Shown one piece after another: positions 1 to 9,010 of a stretch of 64,000 nt of DNA; the first letter of the stretch is position 1; the number at the start of each line of letters is the position of its first letter. A model generated the notes under the pieces. That model was not told the origin of the DNA and ran no database searches. It worked only from the letters and a program-made list of their open reading frames with translations. The stretch comes from Ignavibacteriales bacterium (GTDB lineage Bacteria; Bacteroidota; Ignavibacteria; Ignavibacteriales; Ignavibacteriaceae): contig JADJMD010000009.1 in assembly GCA_016709765.1 (NCBI GenBank), forward strand, positions 62,001-126,000, written 5' to 3'. A program made the translations under genes and the position numbers.

Positions 1-354
1 CATAAAGTTACTTATCACGATTCCTGTTATCTTGGCAGGTATAATGAAGTTTATGATTCACCAAGAAAATCTTTAACTGAAGTTGCGGGAATAGATTTAG
101 TTGAAATGGAACGCAACAAGAGTCGTGGTTTCTGCTGTGGTGCCGGCGGCGGAAGAATGTTTTTAGAAGACGAATCCGGCGGAAGAATAAACGAAGAACG
201 CGCAAAAGAAGCATTAAGTACAAACGCTGATACAATCGCATCAGCCTGTCCGTTTTGTATGACTATGATGACGGACGGAGTAAAACATTTTGAAAAATCG
301 GAAGAGGTTGCAGTAAAAGATATTGCAGAAATAATACTGGAAAACATTAATTAA
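1..354 (+). CDS. (Fe-S)-binding CCG-domain protein, C-terminal part
   Basis: Open from the first base of the window, so the N-terminus is missing; the visible 117 residues read in frame 1. They contain two cysteine-rich elements: H-D-S-C-Y-L-G-R-Y-N near the start and C-C-G-A-G-G-G-R-M-F around residue 45, then A-C-P-F-C-M-T-M-M near residue 82. This is the second CCG domain of HdrB/HdrD, GlpC and LldE-type proteins, which bind an iron-sulfur cofactor in electron transfer. I infer the C-terminus of an (Fe-S)-binding oxidoreductase subunit; the partner and substrate cannot be told from this fragment. Confidence 0.85.
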   Translation, partial: HKVTYHDSCYLGRYNEVYDSPRKSLTEVAGIDLVEMERNKSRGFCCGAGGGRMFLEDESGGRINEERAKEALSTNADTIASACPFCMTMMTDGVKHFEKSEEVAVKDIAEIILENIN

Positions 355-382
355 TTCATTCACACATTCATAGGAGGTTCTC

Positions 383-574
383 ATGGAAAAATTCGATCAA
401 CTAGTTCAATTCGTTCAAAGTTTGGAAGGTGATTTCCAAAAATTTTATGTGAAAGAACAAGCTGCTGCAGGTACACGTGTGCGCAAAGGCCTAAGCGATC
501 TCAGAAAATTATGTCAGGAAATCAGAAATGACGTTCAAGACGTTAAAGCTGCAAGAAAAGCTCCTAAAGCATAG
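383..574 (+). CDS. Hc1-type histone H1-like protein
   Basis: A 63-residue basic protein with a strong AGGAGG ribosome site 6 bases upstream of the ATG. It is predicted mostly helical. The middle and C-terminal half carry the A-A-A-G-T-R-V-R-K-G and D-V-K-A-A-R-K-A-P-K-A patterns seen in short Bacteroidota members of the chlamydial Hc1 family, which bind DNA and condense the nucleoid. It stands alone: a gap separates it from the Fe-S protein and a strong terminator follows, so it is probably transcribed as a short abundant mRNA (inference). Confidence 0.75.
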   Translation: MEKFDQLVQFVQSLEGDFQKFYVKEQAAAGTRVRKGLSDLRKLCQEIRNDVQDVKAARKAPKA

Positions 575-598
575 GAGCATTCTTTAGCAAAACTTAAA

Positions 599-631
599 AA
601 GGCTGGGTTAGTGATAGCCCAGCCTTATTTT
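599..631 (+). terminator. Intrinsic terminator after the Hc1 gene
   Basis: GGCTGGG at 601-607 pairs perfectly with CCCAGCC at 618-624, extended by AA/TT, with a short loop and a following TTATTTT run. It ends transcription of the Hc1 gene. Because it overlaps the possible TTG start at 630, it also supports the ATG at 639 as the start of the next gene. Confidence 0.85.
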
Positions 632-638
632 GTATAAT

Positions 639-1805
639 ATGAAAATCGTAATAATTACATTCTCAATTTTATCCTTTTTTATTTTTAATTCTCCTTCATC
701 TTTTAGATTTGAAGAGAGTAAGAGAACTATAATTTCTCAAGATAGTTCTGTTACTATCAGCATTTCTGTTATTGGAGATTTGATGTGTCATTCTCCGCAG
801 TTTCAATACGCTCAAGTTGAAAAGGATAGTTTTGATTTTTCACCCGTTTACAGAAACGTAAAAAAATATTTATCCGCTTCTGATTTAACTTTTGGAAATT
901 TAGAAACTGTTACTGCTGGAAAAGAAAATGGCGGGTATACAGGTTATCCCTTCTTCAATACACCAAGTTCTTATATAACTGCTTTAAAAGAAGTAGGATT
1001 TGATTTGCTAATTACTGCTAATAATCATTCTTTGGACAGAAATGAAAAAGGAATATTAAAAACGATTGATGAAATTAATTCAAGAAATCTTAAATACCTT
1101 GGAACATACACATCACAAGGTGACAGGGATTCTATCCGTATTTTTGATGTAAGGGGTATAAAGATTGCAATACTCGCATATTCTTATGGTACAAACGGAA
1201 ATCCTATCCCAATAGGAAAAGATTATCTTATAAATCTTATAGATTATAAATTGTTAGAGAAAGATATTCTATCCGCAAAATCAAATGGGGCAGATTTAGT
1301 TCTTGTTCATTATCATTTTGGAGAAGAGTACAAGCGCGAGCCTGTTCAATTTCAAAAAGAAGTTGTAAATAAAACTATTGAACTTGGTGCAGATATAATT
1401 ATTGGGGGCCATCCACACGTTTTACAACCAGTAAACTTCTTTAAAACAAATAATGCAAAACTTGATTCGGGATTTGTTGCTTACTCAATGGGAAATTTTT
1501 TCTCAAATCAGCAAGCCAGATACAAAGATGCTGGAATAATACTTACAATTAAAATTATAAAAAATATAGTTAAGAATAAATTTGAGATAAACGAAGTTAG
1601 CTACTTGCCAACGTGGGTGTTTAAAGGGAATACTTCTAACGGTAACGAATATGTTCTTATTCCAGCAACAAGCGTTTATGATACAACAATTAATTTATCA
1701 AAATCAGAAAATGTAAAAATGAATCAGGCATTTGATGATACACGTTACATAATTACAAAGTACACAAAAAATTCTAAACTAAGAGAGTTCAGAGATCCTA
1801 ATTGA
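639..1805 (+). CDS. CapA family metallophosphatase-like protein
   Basis: A 388-residue protein with an N-terminal hydrophobic export signal (about residues 1-20). Motifs of the CapA/PgsA family follow: G-D-L-M-C-H at 46-51, G-N-L-E-T at 86-90, A-N-N-H at 127-130, then L-V-H-Y-H-F-G-E, G-G-H-P-H-V and Y-S-M-G-N-F-F. These match the metal-binding motifs of a calcineurin-like phosphoesterase fold. CapA proteins take part in poly-gamma-glutamate or capsule handling in Gram-positives; the role in this lineage is unknown. I chose ATG 639 over TTG 630, which lies in the terminator. The stop overlaps the start of the MFS gene (TTGA). Confidence 0.85.
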   Translation: MKIVIITFSILSFFIFNSPSSFRFEESKRTIISQDSSVTISISVIGDLMCHSPQFQYAQVEKDSFDFSPVYRNVKKYLSASDLTFGNLETVTAGKENGGYTGYPFFNTPSSYITALKEVGFDLLITANNHSLDRNEKGILKTIDEINSRNLKYLGTYTSQGDRDSIRIFDVRGIKIAILAYSYGTNGNPIPIGKDYLINLIDYKLLEKDILSAKSNGADLVLVHYHFGEEYKREPVQFQKEVVNKTIELGADIIIGGHPHVLQPVNFFKTNNAKLDSGFVAYSMGNFFSNQQARYKDAGIILTIKIIKNIVKNKFEINEVSYLPTWVFKGNTSNGNEYVLIPATSVYDTTINLSKSENVKMNQAFDDTRYIITKYTKNSKLREFRDPN

Positions 1806-2995
1806 AAAATAAATCGGCACTTGGATTAATATTTTTAACTGTGTTTATTGATTTACTTGGTTTTGGAATTCTCATCCCGATTCTTCCATCATTTTCAGTT
1901 AAAGAACTTCATATAGATGAAGCTGCAATCGGAATAGCAATAGCAATTTATTCGTTTGTACAATTTTTATTTAATCCGGTATTGGGTAAAATATCTGATA
2001 AATATGGTAGAAAACCTGTGATTGTGGGTTGTTTACTTTTAAATGCACTGGGTTATATTGTTTTTTCATTTACCCATTCCTACGCAATGCTTTTAGCTTC
2101 TAGAATTATAGCTGGAATTGGTGGAAGTAGCATCGGAGTTGCACAAGCTTACATTGCTGATGTAACAACAAGATCAGAAAGATCAAAAGGTATGGGGTTA
2201 ATTGGCGCAGCGTTTGGTCTTGGATTTGTATTTGGACCATTAATGGGTGGATTGTTATCTCCATACGGTTATGCTGTAACTGGCTATGTTGCTGCAGGAT
2301 TTTCTTCTTTGGCATTTCTATCTACTATCTTTTTTCTACCTGAATCATTAAAAAAGAATGTCACAAATGAATCATCACAGCCGTTCCGAAAAAGAAAATT
2401 GTTTGATTTTGCTGCGATGAAAAAAATATTACAAAAACCAGATCTTGCAGTATTAATTTTATTGTTTTTTATTCTCACTTTTTCATTTGCAAATATTTAC
2501 GGCACGTTTGCTCTGCTCGGATTAAAAGTTTATGGCTTTACAGATATGCAGAATGGTTATATGTTTGGCATTGTTGGACTAACTTCAGCAATTGTTCAGG
2601 GTGGATTGATTGGAAGAATAAACAAACTAATGTCTAAAAAAATGATACTTATTATAGGTTCTTTTGTAATAATGGTTGCACTTGCAATGGTGCCTTATGC
2701 AGGAACATTTTTGGGACTAGCCATTGTATCGATTATTTTATCCTATGGAACCGGAACATTTCAGCCCACTGTGTTAAGTTTAATTTCTGAAGTAACATCT
2801 GAAGCAGAGCAGGGAATTACACTCGGATTGAACCAATCGCTTGCATCTTTTGCAAGAGTTTTAGGTCCACTTTGGGGTGGTTTTGCATTTGAATATTTAG
2901 GTTATCCTTTTCCATTTTTAACAGGTGCTGCATTTACAGGAGTTATTTTTTTATTAGCGGTTTTTTATTTACCAAAAAAGATTAAGTTAGATTAG
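1802..2995 (+). CDS. MFS drug-efflux-type transporter (TetA-like)
   Basis: A 397-residue inner-membrane protein with about twelve hydrophobic segments. The first helix reads F-I-D-L-L-G-F-G-I-L-I-P-I-L-P, typical of the TCR/Tet branch of the major facilitator superfamily. The loop after helix 2 has motif A (G-K-I-S-D-K-Y-G-R-K-P). Such proteins export tetracycline or other hydrophobic compounds by proton antiport; the substrate cannot be predicted here. The TTG start overlaps the capA-like stop by four bases, suggesting translational coupling. No repressor gene is adjacent. Confidence 0.88.
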   Translation: MKNKSALGLIFLTVFIDLLGFGILIPILPSFSVKELHIDEAAIGIAIAIYSFVQFLFNPVLGKISDKYGRKPVIVGCLLLNALGYIVFSFTHSYAMLLASRIIAGIGGSSIGVAQAYIADVTTRSERSKGMGLIGAAFGLGFVFGPLMGGLLSPYGYAVTGYVAAGFSSLAFLSTIFFLPESLKKNVTNESSQPFRKRKLFDFAAMKKILQKPDLAVLILLFFILTFSFANIYGTFALLGLKVYGFTDMQNGYMFGIVGLTSAIVQGGLIGRINKLMSKKMILIIGSFVIMVALAMVPYAGTFLGLAIVSIILSYGTGTFQPTVLSLISEVTSEAEQGITLGLNQSLASFARVLGPLWGGFAFEYLGYPFPFLTGAAFTGVIFLLAVFYLPKKIKLD

Positions 2996-3013
2996 AAAAA
3001 ATTATTTGATAGT

Positions 3014-4000
3014 ATGTTCAAAGTAGGAAAAGTTGAAATAGATAAAGCAATACTTCTTGCACCAATGGAAGACGTAACAGATATTTCTTTTCGTTTGGTG
3101 TGTAGGGAATTAGGTGCCGATGTCGTTTACACAGAATTTGTAAACTCCGAAGGATTAGTTCGTTCAAATCAAAAGACACACAATAAACTAAAAATAATTG
3201 AGAAAGAACGACCGGTTGGAATTCAGATTTATGGCGGCAGTATTGAATCAATGGTTGCCGCAGCTAAAATTGCAGAAGCTGAAAATCCTGATATGATAGA
3301 TATTAATGCTGGCTGCTGGGTAAAAAATGTTGTTGGGTGCGGTGCCGGTTCAGCATTATTAAAAGATATTCCATACCTAACACAACTTGTAAAATCAGTT
3401 GTTGATTCAGTTGATCTTCCTGTTACCGTTAAAACTAGAATTGGCTGGGATAATAGTTCAATTCAAATTGTGGAGGTTGCAAAACGTCTTGAGGATGTTG
3501 GAATAAAAGCATTAACAGTTCATTGTAGAACACGCGTTATGGGACACAGCGGCAATGCCGATTGGAGCTGGATTCCAAAAGTTAAAGAGGCTGTTTCTAT
3601 TCCGATTGCTTTAAACGGAAATGTTATGGACGCGAGCGACGTTAAACAAGCTTTTAATGAAACCAATGCTGATGCCGTTATGATCGCTCGTGGTGCGATT
3701 GGAAATCCATGGATTTTTCTTGAGGCAAAACAACTTTTAGAAAAAGGATACATCACAACAAAGATTGATGATGAAATGAAAATAAATACTTGTTTACGTC
3801 ATCTGGATTTAGCAATTGGTATTAAAGGTGAACGCAGAGCCGTGATTGAACATAGAAAATTTTATTCGGGTTATTTAAAAGGAATGCATCACGCTTCAAA
3901 AATTAGAAATGAATTAATGCAGCATCTTGAATACAATCCTGTGCGGGATGTTTTATTAAGATATTCAGATGAACTAAAAAAACTTGAGTACTCACTTTAA
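3014..4000 (+). CDS. dusB: tRNA-dihydrouridine synthase (DusB type)
   Basis: A 328-residue flavoenzyme that reduces uridines in the tRNA D-loop with NADPH. Visible family motifs are L-A-P-M-E-D-V-T-D (15-23), T-E-F-V-N-S-E-G (40-47), G-I-Q-I-Y-G-G (69-75), the catalytic-Cys loop D-I-N-A-G-C (Cys101) and later H-C-R-T-R and N-G-N-V. The residue after the catalytic Cys is Trp102, where most Dus proteins have Pro. It lies 18 bases after the MFS gene and 15 before the PAP2-like gene, so probably in one transcript. Length and motif order are normal for the family. Confidence 0.93.
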   Translation: MFKVGKVEIDKAILLAPMEDVTDISFRLVCRELGADVVYTEFVNSEGLVRSNQKTHNKLKIIEKERPVGIQIYGGSIESMVAAAKIAEAENPDMIDINAGCWVKNVVGCGAGSALLKDIPYLTQLVKSVVDSVDLPVTVKTRIGWDNSSIQIVEVAKRLEDVGIKALTVHCRTRVMGHSGNADWSWIPKVKEAVSIPIALNGNVMDASDVKQAFNETNADAVMIARGAIGNPWIFLEAKQLLEKGYITTKIDDEMKINTCLRHLDLAIGIKGERRAVIEHRKFYSGYLKGMHHASKIRNELMQHLEYNPVRDVLLRYSDELKKLEYSL

Positions 4001-4015
4001 AACTCTTCTCCATTT

Positions 4016-4633
4016 TTGAGAATAAATTTGTCTAAAGAAACCACAAATAAATTTGCAAGAATTATTTCTACACTTTTTGTTCCACCGGCGTTTACAATAA
4101 TTTATTTTTCCATATTTGCATTTGAGTTTGAAATTGAATCAACTAAACGAATTGCGACAATTTTAGTCGCACTTGTATTTGGATTTATAGCGCCAATTGT
4201 ACTTTTCTTAATCCTTCGAAATAAAGGTAAACTTGCTGATCAAGATGCATCTATTAAAGAAGAACGAACGTTTCCATTTTTAATTGCGATTGTATTCTAT
4301 CTCACCGGATTGTTTTTTATGATAAAATTTGGGCTCAATATCATTTCAATCGCTTTTTGGTTTTGTTATATTTCAAACACAATAATTACAATTTTTATTA
4401 ACAAATATTGGAAAATTAGCGCTCATGCAATGGGTGCAACAGGACCATTTGCTGCTATAGTTTTTACCTTTGGATGGATTGGAATTTTAATGTTACCAAT
4501 TGTAATACTTGTTGGATGGTCGAGAATTAAATTAAAATGTCATACTTTGCCTCAAGTTTTAGCAGGAAGTTTGCTCGCATTTTTTTCAGTATATGTTCAA
4601 ATGAGTATGATTGTTAATTATTTGTTTAAATAA
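4016..4633 (+). CDS. Divergent PAP2-like membrane protein
   Basis: A 205-residue integral membrane protein with five or six hydrophobic segments. Three short motifs resemble the PAP2 (type 2 phosphatidic acid phosphatase) active site, in the right order: I-K-E-E-R-T-F-P (motif 1), S-A-H-A-M-G (motif 2, in place of P-S-G-H) and S-R-I-K-L-K-C-H-T-L-P-Q-V-L-A-G (motif 3). A lipid phosphatase role is inferred, since motif 2 is altered. The start is TTG at 4016 or TTG at 4028; no in-frame ATG precedes the first conserved segment. It sits between dusB and lipA. Confidence 0.65.
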   Translation: MRINLSKETTNKFARIISTLFVPPAFTIIYFSIFAFEFEIESTKRIATILVALVFGFIAPIVLFLILRNKGKLADQDASIKEERTFPFLIAIVFYLTGLFFMIKFGLNIISIAFWFCYISNTIITIFINKYWKISAHAMGATGPFAAIVFTFGWIGILMLPIVILVGWSRIKLKCHTLPQVLAGSLLAFFSVYVQMSMIVNYLFK

Positions 4634-4667
4634 AATCGTGACAAGAGATTAGAACAAAAGAAATATT

Positions 4668-5579
4668 ATGATAAATCAACATCAACGTACTTTTAAAGAA
4701 GAAGCAGAAAAAGCAAATAAAGATTTAGGCAAAAGACCCGATTGGTTAAAAGTTAGATTACCAATTGGTGAAAATTATTCTGATGTAAAAAATCTTATGC
4801 GCAAACAAAAACTTAATACAGTTTGCGAAGAAGCTAAATGTCCAAATATTTCAGAATGCTGGAATCATCGCACTGCAACTTTTATGATTCTTGGTGATAC
4901 TTGCACTCGAAGCTGTGGTTTTTGCAATATTAAAGTTGGAATTCCAAATGAGCTTGATATTGAGGAACCAAAACGTGTTGTGGATTCTGTTGTGGAATTG
5001 AATTTACGCCACGTTGTAATAACATCTGTTAATAGAGATGAACTAAAAGACGGTGGTGCAAATATTTTCAAAGAATGTGTTAGATTAATTCGTGAACAAA
5101 AACCCGATTGTACTATTGAAATTCTAATTCCCGATTTTAAAGGTGAAACAGAATCCTTTGAGATAATCATGCAAAATCCACCGGATATTTTAAATCATAA
5201 TATGGAAACTGTTCCAAGACTTTATCACGCTGTTCGCCCCCAAGCGAAGTATGAAAGAAGTTTGGACTTGATAAAATGGTTTAAATCTAAAAATCTCAAA
5301 ACAAAAAGCGGAATTATGGTTGGTATTGGTGAAAAACCGGAAGAAATTTTAGATTTGATGAGAGATTTAGTTAAAAGTGGATGCGATATTTTAACAATTG
5401 GACAATATTTACAGCCAACCAAATTGCATTTACCTGTGGATAGATTTGTTAATCCGGATGAATTTAAAATTTATAAAGAAGAGGGATTAAAAATAGGCTT
5501 TAAAATTGTAGAATCATCACCCTTAGTTAGAAGTTCATATCATGCTGACGAACATGCAAGAGCTATTTTTAATGTATGA
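4668..5579 (+). CDS. lipA: Lipoyl synthase
   Basis: A 303-residue radical-SAM enzyme that inserts two sulfurs into protein-bound octanoyl groups, making lipoyl cofactor for the pyruvate and 2-oxoglutarate dehydrogenases and the glycine cleavage system. The auxiliary 4Fe-4S cluster motif is Cys53, Cys58 and Cys64; the radical-SAM motif C-x3-C-x2-C is Cys79, Cys83 and Cys86. The C-terminal R-S-S-Y-H-A-D segment supplies the serine ligand typical of LipA. Full length and intact. LipB is not in the window. An AT-rich 106-base gap follows. Confidence 0.97.
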   Translation: MINQHQRTFKEEAEKANKDLGKRPDWLKVRLPIGENYSDVKNLMRKQKLNTVCEEAKCPNISECWNHRTATFMILGDTCTRSCGFCNIKVGIPNELDIEEPKRVVDSVVELNLRHVVITSVNRDELKDGGANIFKECVRLIREQKPDCTIEILIPDFKGETESFEIIMQNPPDILNHNMETVPRLYHAVRPQAKYERSLDLIKWFKSKNLKTKSGIMVGIGEKPEEILDLMRDLVKSGCDILTIGQYLQPTKLHLPVDRFVNPDEFKIYKEEGLKIGFKIVESSPLVRSSYHADEHARAIFNV

Positions 5580-5685
5580 TTAATAACGATTTATTTATAC
5601 GAATTTTAATTTATTCTTAAGATAAATCTGCGTATTTTAACGCTTCAAAATTCACTCAAGTTTACTATTTAAATTATTTTACTTA

Positions 5686-7836
5686 ATGAAATTAAAATCT
5701 ACTTTTTCAATTATTCTGCTGCTCTTATCTTTTTCAATTCCTTCAATTGCACAAGAAAATCAGTACAATCTTAACAAAATATTGGATGATGATAATTCCA
5801 AATTTACTAATGTTGGAAATATTGCATTAACACTTACTAATTTTGGAATGTATGGCAACGGTTTTGCACTTTGGCCTAATCAGCCAAGCTGCGAGTACCC
5901 AATTGGAAGTGGAATTGAACATCTTTTTGGAGGAGGATTGTGGATTGGTGGTATTATAAGAGGTAATACTGAACCTTATGTTACAACAGCCTCAATTGAT
6001 GCTGCATCAATTTCTGCATCAAGAGGCGGAGGCTTTGAATACACAAATGGAGTTGGGCAAAAAATCATTGAACGTTCCTCATTATTTGATTCACCTTATT
6101 ACAGCCCATCTGCAATTTCACATCAAGATTTTATTGCCGATTATACGGATACAAATATTGTTTATCTGAATGGTGAGCCTATTACAGATCATCATCCGCT
6201 TGGAATTGTTGTTCATCAAGAATCTTATGCATGGGATTTTGCTTTTGCTAACTTTTTTGTGATTATGAATTACACAATCAAGAATGCTTCCGATAAATAT
6301 ATTGATAGCGTATTTATTGGTTTGTGGACAGACACAGTTGTTAGAAATACAAAAATTACTGGGAGACCATCCGGAAGTGCGTTTTACTCACACGGTGGAA
6401 ATGGTTATAATGATTCTATTAAAATCGCTTATGAGTATGATTCCGATGGAGATCCAGGTTATACGGACAGTTATGTTGGAATTCAATTTCTTGGCTCTGA
6501 ACCTAAATTGGATGATAAAATTTTAGTTAATAATGATTCTTTATTTACTGTTAATTTTGTTAGCTGGAATCATAGCAGTTCCGATCCATCATTCTTTACG
6601 CCTTCAGATGATTTACAAAGATTTAATAAGATGCTAGGCTATTTCGATGCTGGTAATAGTCAAAGATGGAATGACCCAATAAACCCAGTATCATTTAAAG
6701 TACCTTCAAACAGATCAATGTTATTATCTGCAGGAAATTTTAGAAGTCTGGCTCCTAAAAGAGATTCGATAGGAATTGCGGGCGATACAATTAAAGTATT
6801 GGATTCCATAAATGTTGTGTTTGCAATTGTTTGTGCTAAAAAATTTGGTAATGAACTTGCAGCCTTAGATAATGATGAACAAAAAACTAATCTTTACACA
6901 AATGCGGATTGGGCGCTTCGTGCCTATTTTGGCGAAGATAGAAACAGAAACGGTGTTCTTGATATTAACGAAGATTTAGATGGTGATGGAAAAATTACAA
7001 GATATATTCTACCAACCCCACCCACCACGCCAAAAGTAAAAGTAATTCCGGAAAGCCAAAAAGCAACCATTTATTGGGATCGGAGAGCCGAATTTTCAAT
7101 CGATCCGATTTCCGGTAAGCAGGATTTTGAAGGCTACAAACTTTACAGAACACAAGCTGGATTTGATTTAACTCAATCCCAAAATCTTCAAAACTCATTA
7201 GTAATTCTGGCTGAGTTTGACAGCACAGGAAATAATGTTGGATTTAATACCGGGTTTTCTGCAGTTAGATTGGATGAGCCTGTTATATTTCCAAATGATC
7301 CAACAGAATACTATTACAAATTTGAGATACCAAATCTTTTAAATGGCTGGCAGTATGTTTTTTCTGTTACGGCTTTTGATGAAGGCGATCCTGCAAATGA
7401 ACTTGAGGTTTTAGAATCAAGTGCTTTAGCTAATTATGAAAGAGTTATTCCTGGAACCCCTGCTGTTGAAGAAGAGAACGCCGAAATTGGAGTTTATCCA
7501 AATCCATATTACGGAAACGCAATTTGGGACGGTAGTGCTGAAAGATTAAGAAAAATTTATTTTTATAATCTACCTGCTGAATGCGAAATAACAATTTACA
7601 CACTTGCCGGAGATATTGTTAAAAAGATATATCATGATGCAACAAGCAATGGGTCTGATATACGATGGTTTCAAAATTATGCAAGCGATGATAAACAAAA
7701 ATTTGCTGGCGGTGAACATGCATGGGATCTTGTTACAGATAATGATCAGGCAATTGCTACAGGATTATATTTATTTACCGTGAAGAACGGTAAAACTGGT
7801 AATATCAAAACTGGAAAATTTTTAATTGTTAAATAA
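5686..7836 (+). CDS. Secreted FN3-like protein with T9SS-like C-terminus
   Basis: A 716-residue exported protein. Residues 1-23 are a Sec signal peptide ending S-I-A-Q. No enzymatic motif was recognised in the large N-terminal part. Around residues 420-440 there is an Asp/Asn-rich EF-hand or dockerin-like calcium loop (D-R-N-R-N-G-V-L-D-I-N-E-D-L-D-G-D-G). A fibronectin-III-like domain follows (T-P-K-V-K-V-I-P-E-S-Q-K-A-T-I-Y-W). The last 110 residues (V-Y-P-N-P-Y-Y-G-N onward, ending K-T-G-K-F-L-I-V-K) look like a T9SS sorting domain. It starts the secretion/uptake locus; the next gene begins 13 bases later. Confidence 0.75.
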   Translation: MKLKSTFSIILLLLSFSIPSIAQENQYNLNKILDDDNSKFTNVGNIALTLTNFGMYGNGFALWPNQPSCEYPIGSGIEHLFGGGLWIGGIIRGNTEPYVTTASIDAASISASRGGGFEYTNGVGQKIIERSSLFDSPYYSPSAISHQDFIADYTDTNIVYLNGEPITDHHPLGIVVHQESYAWDFAFANFFVIMNYTIKNASDKYIDSVFIGLWTDTVVRNTKITGRPSGSAFYSHGGNGYNDSIKIAYEYDSDGDPGYTDSYVGIQFLGSEPKLDDKILVNNDSLFTVNFVSWNHSSSDPSFFTPSDDLQRFNKMLGYFDAGNSQRWNDPINPVSFKVPSNRSMLLSAGNFRSLAPKRDSIGIAGDTIKVLDSINVVFAIVCAKKFGNELAALDNDEQKTNLYTNADWALRAYFGEDRNRNGVLDINEDLDGDGKITRYILPTPPTTPKVKVIPESQKATIYWDRRAEFSIDPISGKQDFEGYKLYRTQAGFDLTQSQNLQNSLVILAEFDSTGNNVGFNTGFSAVRLDEPVIFPNDPTEYYYKFEIPNLLNGWQYVFSVTAFDEGDPANELEVLESSALANYERVIPGTPAVEEENAEIGVYPNPYYGNAIWDGSAERLRKIYFYNLPAECEITIYTLAGDIVKKIYHDATSNGSDIRWFQNYASDDKQKFAGGEHAWDLVTDNDQAIATGLYLFTVKNGKTGNIKTGKFLIVK

Positions 7837-7849
7837 ATAGGAGAATGAA

Positions 7850-9010
7850 ATGAAAATTAAATTATTTACACTTTTTGCTGCTTTGTTCATCCTTTCGATG
7901 AACATTTTTGCGCAGGAATATCCACTTGTAACTTTACAGGATATTCAAGGCGTTCCAGATTCTTTACTTGGAACTGATCCTCCATCACTATTAAATGGTG
8001 ATACGGTTAGAGTAAGAGGAATTGCACTTGTAAGTACTGTTATTGACCCGGATACTAATCGCGGTGTTATAATTTCTGCAGGTGCAAGATGGGCCGGTTA
8101 TATTCAGGACCCTGAAAGTAATTTATGGGGTGGATTAAATATCATTCAAAATGATACTTCCGTAGCAGCACAAGGCACATTTTATGATTTAGTAGATAGT
8201 GCAGACATTGTTGAATTTACAGGCATTGTAACTGAGTACAACACAACTACAGAATTAATATTAATTACAGCTCCTCAACCTATTCCAGTTCAAATATTGG
8301 AATCACGTCCAAATCGGCCAGCACCAATTGAACTGGAACTTTCAGATTTATTTACTACAACTGGCGGATACAATTTTGATGCTGAAAAATATGAAGGGAT
8401 GTTGGTTAACTTTCGGAACGTTATTGTGTCAGATAGAAATACAAATGGAAATTTTAAGATAAATGATTTTGACGGACATTCGGCATTCATATATAATCAA
8501 TCAAGATATTTCAAAACTTCGGGTGGAATTATTCCTGGTTATCAACCGCCATTAAACGGTTCTTATCTTGAGTATTTAACTGGAATAGTTACAACGAGAA
8601 CGGATGGATATTATATAGTTCCTGTTTATCCTGGTGATATTGGTCCGGTATTACAAAGCCCGCCGATTACAACAAATATAAGAAGAGATATTGTTGAAGT
8701 TACACCAAATCAACCAGTAGAAATCTCAGCATCCATTTCAGATTTAGATGGAACAGTTGCCGAAGCAAGAGTTTATTACTCTGTTAATCAAGGTGCAAAA
8801 GATTCAGTTCAAATGACATTTTCTGCAACTGATCAATTATATAAAGCTACTATACCTGCTGTAACACTTGATTCCGCTTTAGTAGATTTTTACATCTGGG
8901 CAAAAGACAATGAAGATTTAGTAAGTCTTACTCCGGTTGATACTGTTAAACAAAAATATTTTTATTTAGTGCTTAACAGACCATCTAAAAATTCAAGATG
9001 CCCAGTATAG
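7850..9010 (+). CDS. Secreted OB-fold T9SS protein, N-terminal part before a frameshift
   Basis: Starts at an ATG behind AGGAG; residues 1-21 form a signal peptide ending I-F-A-Q. The next part has OB-fold-like modules resembling the YhcR/ExeM accessory domains (V-R-V-R-G-I-A-L-V-S, D-I-V-E-F-T-G-I-V-T-E, Y-E-G-M-L-V-N-F-R-N-V-I-V). An Ig/FN3-like stretch follows (P-V-E-I-S-A-S-I-S-D-L-D-G-T-V). The frame ends at 9008-9010, but the protein clearly continues in another frame. The break is at a run of five A (8987-8991); removing one A joins the halves into one protein of about 700 residues. It may be a decayed gene or a sequencing error. Confidence 0.75.
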   Translation: MKIKLFTLFAALFILSMNIFAQEYPLVTLQDIQGVPDSLLGTDPPSLLNGDTVRVRGIALVSTVIDPDTNRGVIISAGARWAGYIQDPESNLWGGLNIIQNDTSVAAQGTFYDLVDSADIVEFTGIVTEYNTTTELILITAPQPIPVQILESRPNRPAPIELELSDLFTTTGGYNFDAEKYEGMLVNFRNVIVSDRNTNGNFKINDFDGHSAFIYNQSRYFKTSGGIIPGYQPPLNGSYLEYLTGIVTTRTDGYYIVPVYPGDIGPVLQSPPITTNIRRDIVEVTPNQPVEISASISDLDGTVAEARVYYSVNQGAKDSVQMTFSATDQLYKATIPAVTLDSALVDFYIWAKDNEDLVSLTPVDTVKQKYFYLVLNRPSKNSRCPV

